From assembly GCA_050050615.1 (NCBI GenBank), contig JASFTV010000107.1, positions 1 through 10,248 on the forward strand: a stretch of 10,248 bases of DNA, written 5' to 3'. Shown here piece by piece: positions 7,637 to 10,248 of the stretch (position 1 is its first letter; every line of letters begins with the position of its first letter). A program made the translations under genes and the position numbers. The notes below the pieces were generated by a model, which had not been told where the DNA came from, did not search any database, and saw only the letters and a list, made by a program, of their open reading frames with translations. The DNA is from JASFTV01 sp050050615 (GTDB lineage Bacteria > Desulfobacterota > DSM-4660 > Desulfatiglandales > HGW-15).

Positions 7637-7682
7637 CACTTTAAGTACTCTAGGTGCTTTAGCTCACTTTAGGCACTTTATA
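7637..7682 (+). repeat. 9-bp tandem array, consensus CACTTTAGG, five units
   Basis: Five successive units read CACTTTAAG, TACTCTAGG, TGCTTTAGCT, CACTTTAGG and CACTTTATA. The core starts are spaced 9, 9, 10 and 9 bp. The segment 7657–7680 is a perfect 24-bp reverse complement of 10088–10111 beyond metK, including the single 10-bp step. The units are too short and close-packed for a CRISPR array. The function is unknown. Confidence 0.75.
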
Positions 7683-7721
7683 ACAGGTAACCATCTATTT
7701 GCTCATCTTTGTCCTTCTTTT

Positions 7722-7760
7722 GGAGATTGCCACGCTCCCTTCGGTCGCTTGCAATGAACA
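7722..7760. repeat. REP-like element (ATTGC…CCTTCGG…GCAAT)
   Basis: ATTGC (7726–7730) and GCAAT (7751–7755) enclose CACGCTCCCTTCGGTCGCTT, giving an imperfect hairpin centred on CTTCGG. The layout matches a REP-type palindrome of a kind I recall from intergenic regions of many Gram-negative genomes. That resemblance is a recollection and was not searched. The element lies in the same open frame as panC and accounts for part of that frame's spurious N-terminal extension. Confidence 0.55.
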
Positions 7761-7787
7761 AAAGGGATCGCAACACAGTCTCTTGAT

Positions 7788-7795
7788 AAGGAGGG
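7788..7795 (+). promoter_or_regulatory. Strong Shine–Dalgarno-like AAGGAGGG ahead of panC
   Basis: AAGGAGGG is the best ribosome-binding match near panC, but it is 20 nt before the GTG at 7816 that fits the protein family. A CTG at 7807 lies at an ordinary 11-nt distance and is in frame. Either the site is coincidental, or the true start is a few codons upstream of the GTG. No ATG competes. Confidence 0.4.
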
Positions 7796-7815
7796 AACGA
7801 GAGAGACTGGTTTCA

Positions 7816-8673
7816 GTGGAAGTCATACGTACCGTTGCCCAGACCCATAAAAGATGTGAGGAACTGCGATTATCGGGGAAGACGCTGGCCTTGGTCCCGA
7901 CCATGGGGTTTTTTCACGAAGGCCACTTAGAATTGATGCGGGTAGGCAAAGGGCTTGCCGATATCCTTCTCATAAGTATCTTTGTCAATCCCACGCAGTT
8001 TGGACCAAGTGAAGACTTTGAAGCATACCCCCGTGATGAGGAAGGAGATCTGTCAAGGGCACAGGAAGTTGGGGTGGACATCGCTTTTGTACCGCCCCGC
8101 GAGGAGATGTATCCTGACGGTTTCCAGACACACGTCGAGGTCAAAAAAGTGACCAAGCATCTTTGCGGTTTGTCCAGGCCAGGCCATTTTCAGGGTGTTA
8201 CGACAGTGGTTGCCAAGCTCTTCCACATAACGAAGCCTCACGTTGCTGTTTTCGGGCAAAAAGACTACCAGCAGTTGACCGTCATCAGCCGTATGGTGAA
8301 AGACCTGAATATGGATATCGAGATTGTCGGTGTGCCCACCGTAAGAGAGTCTGATGGTCTGGCCATGAGTTCCCGTAATAGTTATTTGACGCCTGAACAA
8401 AGAAATTCCGCGCTCTCTCTCAAAAGATCTCTTGATCTGGCCAAAAACATGGTCGGTCAGGGCGAAAAAAGCGCAGACAAGATAAGAGAGGCTATCAAAG
8501 AACTGATCCTTAGCCAACCCTATACTGAAATTGATTATATCAACCTGTGTGACTCAGTTACTTTGGAAGATATCGAGACCTTGAAAGGAGAGACGCTTCT
8601 CGCCCTTGCAGTAAGGGTCGGCAAGACAAGGCTGATCGACAATTGCTTACTGGGCAAAAGCTCGATGAAGTAA
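7816..8673 (+). CDS. panC: Pantothenate synthetase (pantoate–β-alanine ligase) PanC
   Basis: PanC joins pantoate and β-alanine through a pantoyl-adenylate intermediate to give pantothenate, the precursor of coenzyme A. Motifs in order are PTMGFFHEGH (28–37, the HIGH-like nucleotide site), SIFVNPTQFGPSEDFEAYPR, GLSRPGHFQGVTTVVAKLF, VFGQKDYQQL and the KMSKS-like region ESDGLAMSSRNSYL. I chose the GTG at 7816, giving 285 residues, because it puts the PTMG proline at position 28, the same as in the E. coli enzyme. The frame is open back to a TTG at 7699, but those 39 extra codons run through a REP-like repeat and match nothing in the family. TTG 7783 and CTG 7807 are the other alternatives. panB and panD are not in the window. 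The deoxynucleoside kinase gene upstream is a neighbour often seen with panC. Confidence 0.97.
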   Translation: MEVIRTVAQTHKRCEELRLSGKTLALVPTMGFFHEGHLELMRVGKGLADILLISIFVNPTQFGPSEDFEAYPRDEEGDLSRAQEVGVDIAFVPPREEMYPDGFQTHVEVKKVTKHLCGLSRPGHFQGVTTVVAKLFHITKPHVAVFGQKDYQQLTVISRMVKDLNMDIEIVGVPTVRESDGLAMSSRNSYLTPEQRNSALSLKRSLDLAKNMVGQGEKSADKIREAIKELILSQPYTEIDYINLCDSVTLEDIETLKGETLLALAVRVGKTRLIDNCLLGKSSMK

Positions 8674-8723
8674 GGAATCCGGGCTTATAGCAGTTGTGTC
8701 ACCATTCTCCTTTCGGTATCATC

Positions 8724-8824
8724 TGTCATTTCGACCCCCGTGAAAACGGGGGAGAAATCTTGAGACACTCGCCACTTGAAGATTCAAGATTCCTCGGCTG
8801 TCGCCACGGAATGAGAATACGACA
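8724..8824. repeat. MITE-like 101-bp element between panC and metK
   Basis: The element begins TGTCATTTCGAC and ends in GACA, with a degraded match of the left end near GGAATG (8809–8814). Inside, GAGAAATCTTGA (8753–8764) and TCAAGATTCCTC (8784–8795) are complementary at 11 of 12 positions. A second hairpin sits at the left end. It has no coding capacity and fills most of the panC–metK gap. The form is that of a small non-autonomous repeat. Its copy number in the genome is unknown. Confidence 0.6.
8735..8752. other. GAAA-capped hairpin CCCCCGT/ACGGGGG
   Basis: Perfect 7-bp arms CCCCCGT (8735–8741) and ACGGGGG (8746–8752) close a GAAA tetraloop, which in RNA is a stable GNRA-type cap. It starts 62 nt after the panC stop and lies within the MITE-like element. 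No T-run follows, so it would not be a canonical Rho-independent terminator. It may instead stabilise the 3' end of the panC message. Confidence 0.55.
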
Positions 8825-8891
8825 CAGCCTCCTAGAACTCGGCTTTGCCTTAGACCTTGAAAGGGGACTGGAAAGCTCATGATCTTTTTGA

Positions 8892-8897
8892 AAGGAG
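8892..8897 (+). promoter_or_regulatory. metK ribosome binding site AAGGAG
   Basis: AAGGAG lies 6 nt before the metK ATG, close to the ideal spacing. It is the clearest Shine–Dalgarno in the window and agrees with a highly expressed housekeeping gene. The tsaD and DUF2062 starts lack such a site. Confidence 0.85.
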
Positions 8898-8903
8898 ACG
8901 TGC

Positions 8904-10067
8904 ATGAAAACGGAAAATTTCTTATTTACCTCTGAATCGGTCACAGAAGGTCACCCTGATAAAATCGCTGACCAGATATCGGACCACATTCTGGACAAAA
9001 TCATGGAGCAGGACAAGCATGCCCGCGTTGCGTGCGAGACCATGGTGACCACGGGCATGGCGATTATAGCGGGTGAAATCACGACCACAGCCTACGTGGA
9101 TATGCCTGATGTGGTGCGAGACACCATTAAAGATATCGGATACAAGAATTCATCGATGGGATTTGACTGGGAGACATGTGCGGTTCTCTCCACCATTGAC
9201 AAGCAGTCTCCCGATATTGCCATGGGCGTGGACGGAAAAGGCCTTTTCAAGGAACAGGGGGCAGGAGACCAGGGCCTCATGTTCGGCTATGCCTGCATGG
9301 ATACACCCACCTACATGCCGATGCCTATCTATCTGGCACACGGCCTTACACAGCGACTGGCCCACGTTCGCAAATGCGGGAAATTGCCCTGGCTGAGACC
9401 GGATGGCAAATCGCAGGTAACCGTCGAGTATATCGACGGCAAACCCCACAGGGCACACACGGTAGTTATCGCTGCCCAACACGGCCCCGACGTGGATTAC
9501 GAGACCCTATGCGAAGCCATTGTCGAAGAGGTGATAAAAAAGGTTATTCCCCAAAAGATGCTTGACAAGGATACGCAGTTCTTTATCAACACAACCGGGC
9601 GCTTTGTGGTGGGCGGCCCTTTGGGTGACTGCGGACTGACCGGGAGAAAAATCATCATGGATACTTACGGCGGCTTCGGTTATCACGGCGGAGGCGCCTT
9701 TTCGGGTAAGGATCCTTCCAAGGTGGACAGAAGCTCCTCTTACATGTGTCGTTACATCGTCAAGAATATCGTGGCTGCCGGTTTGGCGGAAAAATGTGAA
9801 ATCCAGGTCGCCTATACCATTGGTCGTGCCGACCCCGTTTCCGTGACGATCGGCGCCTACGGCACGGGGGTCGTCCCCAGCACGGAATTGACAAAGATCG
9901 TTAGAAAGGAGTTTGACCTCAGGCCCGCGGCCATTATCGAAAGACTGGATCTCCTGAGACCCATATATAGGAAAACCTGCAACTATGGTCACTTCGGTCG
10001 AGAACTCCCGGAATTCACCTGGGAGAAGTTGGACATCATGGATACCCTGAAAAAGGCGGTAAAGTGA
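8904..10067 (+). CDS. metK: S-adenosylmethionine synthetase (methionine adenosyltransferase) MetK
   Basis: MetK makes S-adenosylmethionine from methionine and ATP, releasing phosphate and pyrophosphate, in the cytoplasm. The 387 residues are full length for the bacterial family. Signature segments are FTSESVTEGHPDKIADQISD, with H17 and D19 at the active site, then TTGMAIIAGEI and GAGDQGLMFGYA (around 119–130). These are followed by FVVGGPLGDCGLTGRKIIMD, the phosphate-binding GGGAFSGKDPSKVDRS (G262–S277, K269), YTIGRADPVS and the C-terminal NYGHFGR. Nothing is missing. A good ribosome binding site supports the ATG. The last codons and the TGA stop coincide with the first unit of a 9-bp repeat array that continues downstream. 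The product supplies methyl groups to RsmA, among others. No SAM riboswitch is recognisable in the 230 nt before the gene. Confidence 0.99.
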   Translation: MKTENFLFTSESVTEGHPDKIADQISDHILDKIMEQDKHARVACETMVTTGMAIIAGEITTTAYVDMPDVVRDTIKDIGYKNSSMGFDWETCAVLSTIDKQSPDIAMGVDGKGLFKEQGAGDQGLMFGYACMDTPTYMPMPIYLAHGLTQRLAHVRKCGKLPWLRPDGKSQVTVEYIDGKPHRAHTVVIAAQHGPDVDYETLCEAIVEEVIKKVIPQKMLDKDTQFFINTTGRFVVGGPLGDCGLTGRKIIMDTYGGFGYHGGGAFSGKDPSKVDRSSSYMCRYIVKNIVAAGLAEKCEIQVAYTIGRADPVSVTIGAYGTGVVPSTELTKIVRKEFDLRPAAIIERLDLLRPIYRKTCNYGHFGRELPEFTWEKLDIMDTLKKAVK

Positions 10068-10114
10068 TTTGAGTGACTAAAGTGATCTAAAGTGCCTAAA
10101 GTGAGCTAAAGTTG
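10058..10114 (-). repeat. 9-bp tandem array (CACTTTAGG, reverse strand) overlapping the metK stop
   Basis: On the + strand six units follow one another: GGTAAAGTG, ATTTGAGTG, ACTAAAGTG, ATCTAAAGTG, CCTAAAGTG and AGCTAAAGTTG. Starts are spaced 9, 9, 9, 10 and 9 bp. On the minus strand they read as CACTTTAGN, the same unit as the array upstream of panC. The first unit covers the final lysine codon and part of the TGA stop of metK. Confidence 0.75.
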
Positions 10115-10216
10115 ATCATGTCGGTATCCACATGTGTCGTGGAGTTGCAGATGTGTTACAGCCTGGCGCCTTCGTGAACCCCCTCCGCCTCGGCTGAAGC
10201 CTTGCGACCGCCCTGC

Positions 10217-10245
10217 CAACACCTCGTACTAGCACGCAGGTGTTG
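10217..10245. other. Hairpin near the right window edge
   Basis: CAACACCT (10217–10224) and AGGTGTTG (10238–10245) form 8 perfect pairs around a 13-nt loop. The window ends three bases later, so a following T-run or a downstream gene cannot be judged. It could be a terminator after metK, part of a larger repeat, or a leader structure of the next gene. The preceding 100 nt hold no gene I can support. Confidence 0.35.
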
Positions 10246-10248
10246 CGC

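Larger units (their letters stand above)
7459..7815. other. 357-nt intergenic region upstream of panC, rich in short repeats
   Basis: No gene is supported here. From left to right it holds two GATTCA copies 9 bp apart (7502–7507 and 7511–7516), two units of the 9-bp CACTTTAGG repeat, a small CCCGC/GCGGG hairpin (7533–7537 with 7546–7550), a longer 9-bp array, a REP-like ATTGC…GCAAT element, and the leader of panC. The frame of panC is open across the last part, but the extra residues have no similarity to PanC. I see no clear promoter. Confidence 0.6.

Noticed and set aside
7515..7682. Short regular repeats as a CRISPR array
   Set aside because: Units are 9 bp, directly adjacent and degenerate. 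There are no spacers and no cas genes.
8674..8903. SAM riboswitch upstream of metK
   Set aside because: I find no recognisable conserved core of a known SAM riboswitch. The visible stems belong to the MITE-like repeat.
10217..10248. Integron attC-type recombination site
   Set aside because: The core boxes RYYYAAC and GTTRRRY are not matched, and there is no integrase or cassette structure.

Overview
The window reads as ordinary chromosomal DNA of moderate GC content from a Gram-negative bacterium, most likely a deltaproteobacterium (Desulfobacterota). That assignment is an inference. It rests on the gene neighbourhood (tsaD–DUF2062–rsmA, then a deoxynucleoside kinase, panC and metK), on a CHASE2 sensor Ser/Thr kinase paired with a PP2C phosphatase, and on several REP/MITE-like palindromes in the gaps. 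No rRNA, tRNA, CRISPR array, transposase or phage gene is visible. All nine recognised genes lie on the + strand.

Layout. (1) Positions 1–4049 hold the C-terminal part of a ComEA-like helix-hairpin-helix protein, then a large membrane-bound CHASE2–TPR–Ser/Thr kinase, then a soluble PP2C-type phosphatase. The last two look like a writer/eraser pair for protein phosphorylation. (2) Positions 4146–6642 hold tsaD (tRNA t6A synthesis), a small DUF2062 membrane protein and rsmA/ksgA (16S rRNA dimethylation). This is a translation-related cluster in which rsmA overlaps the DUF2062 gene and starts at TTG. (3) Positions 6811–10067 hold a deoxyadenosine/deoxyguanosine-type kinase, panC (pantothenate synthesis) and metK (S-adenosylmethionine synthesis). 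They are metabolic genes separated by long, repeat-bearing gaps. MetK makes the methyl donor that RsmA uses.

The coding content is largely housekeeping. The less ordinary material is between the genes. Four different repeat types occur in the gaps: a TTCGAC/GTCGAA palindrome before the phosphatase gene, a REP-like ATTGC…GCAAT element before panC, a 101-bp MITE-like element with a GAAA-capped hairpin after panC, and 9-bp periodic arrays with consensus CACTTTAGG. The 9-bp arrays lie upstream of panC and, in the opposite orientation, right at the metK stop codon, and they share a perfect 24-bp stretch. The REP-like element upstream of panC also creates a misleading 39-codon in-frame extension of that gene.

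I see no convincing new multi-gene system. The best candidates for a second look are the inverted 9-bp arrays around panC–metK and the kinase/phosphatase pair.
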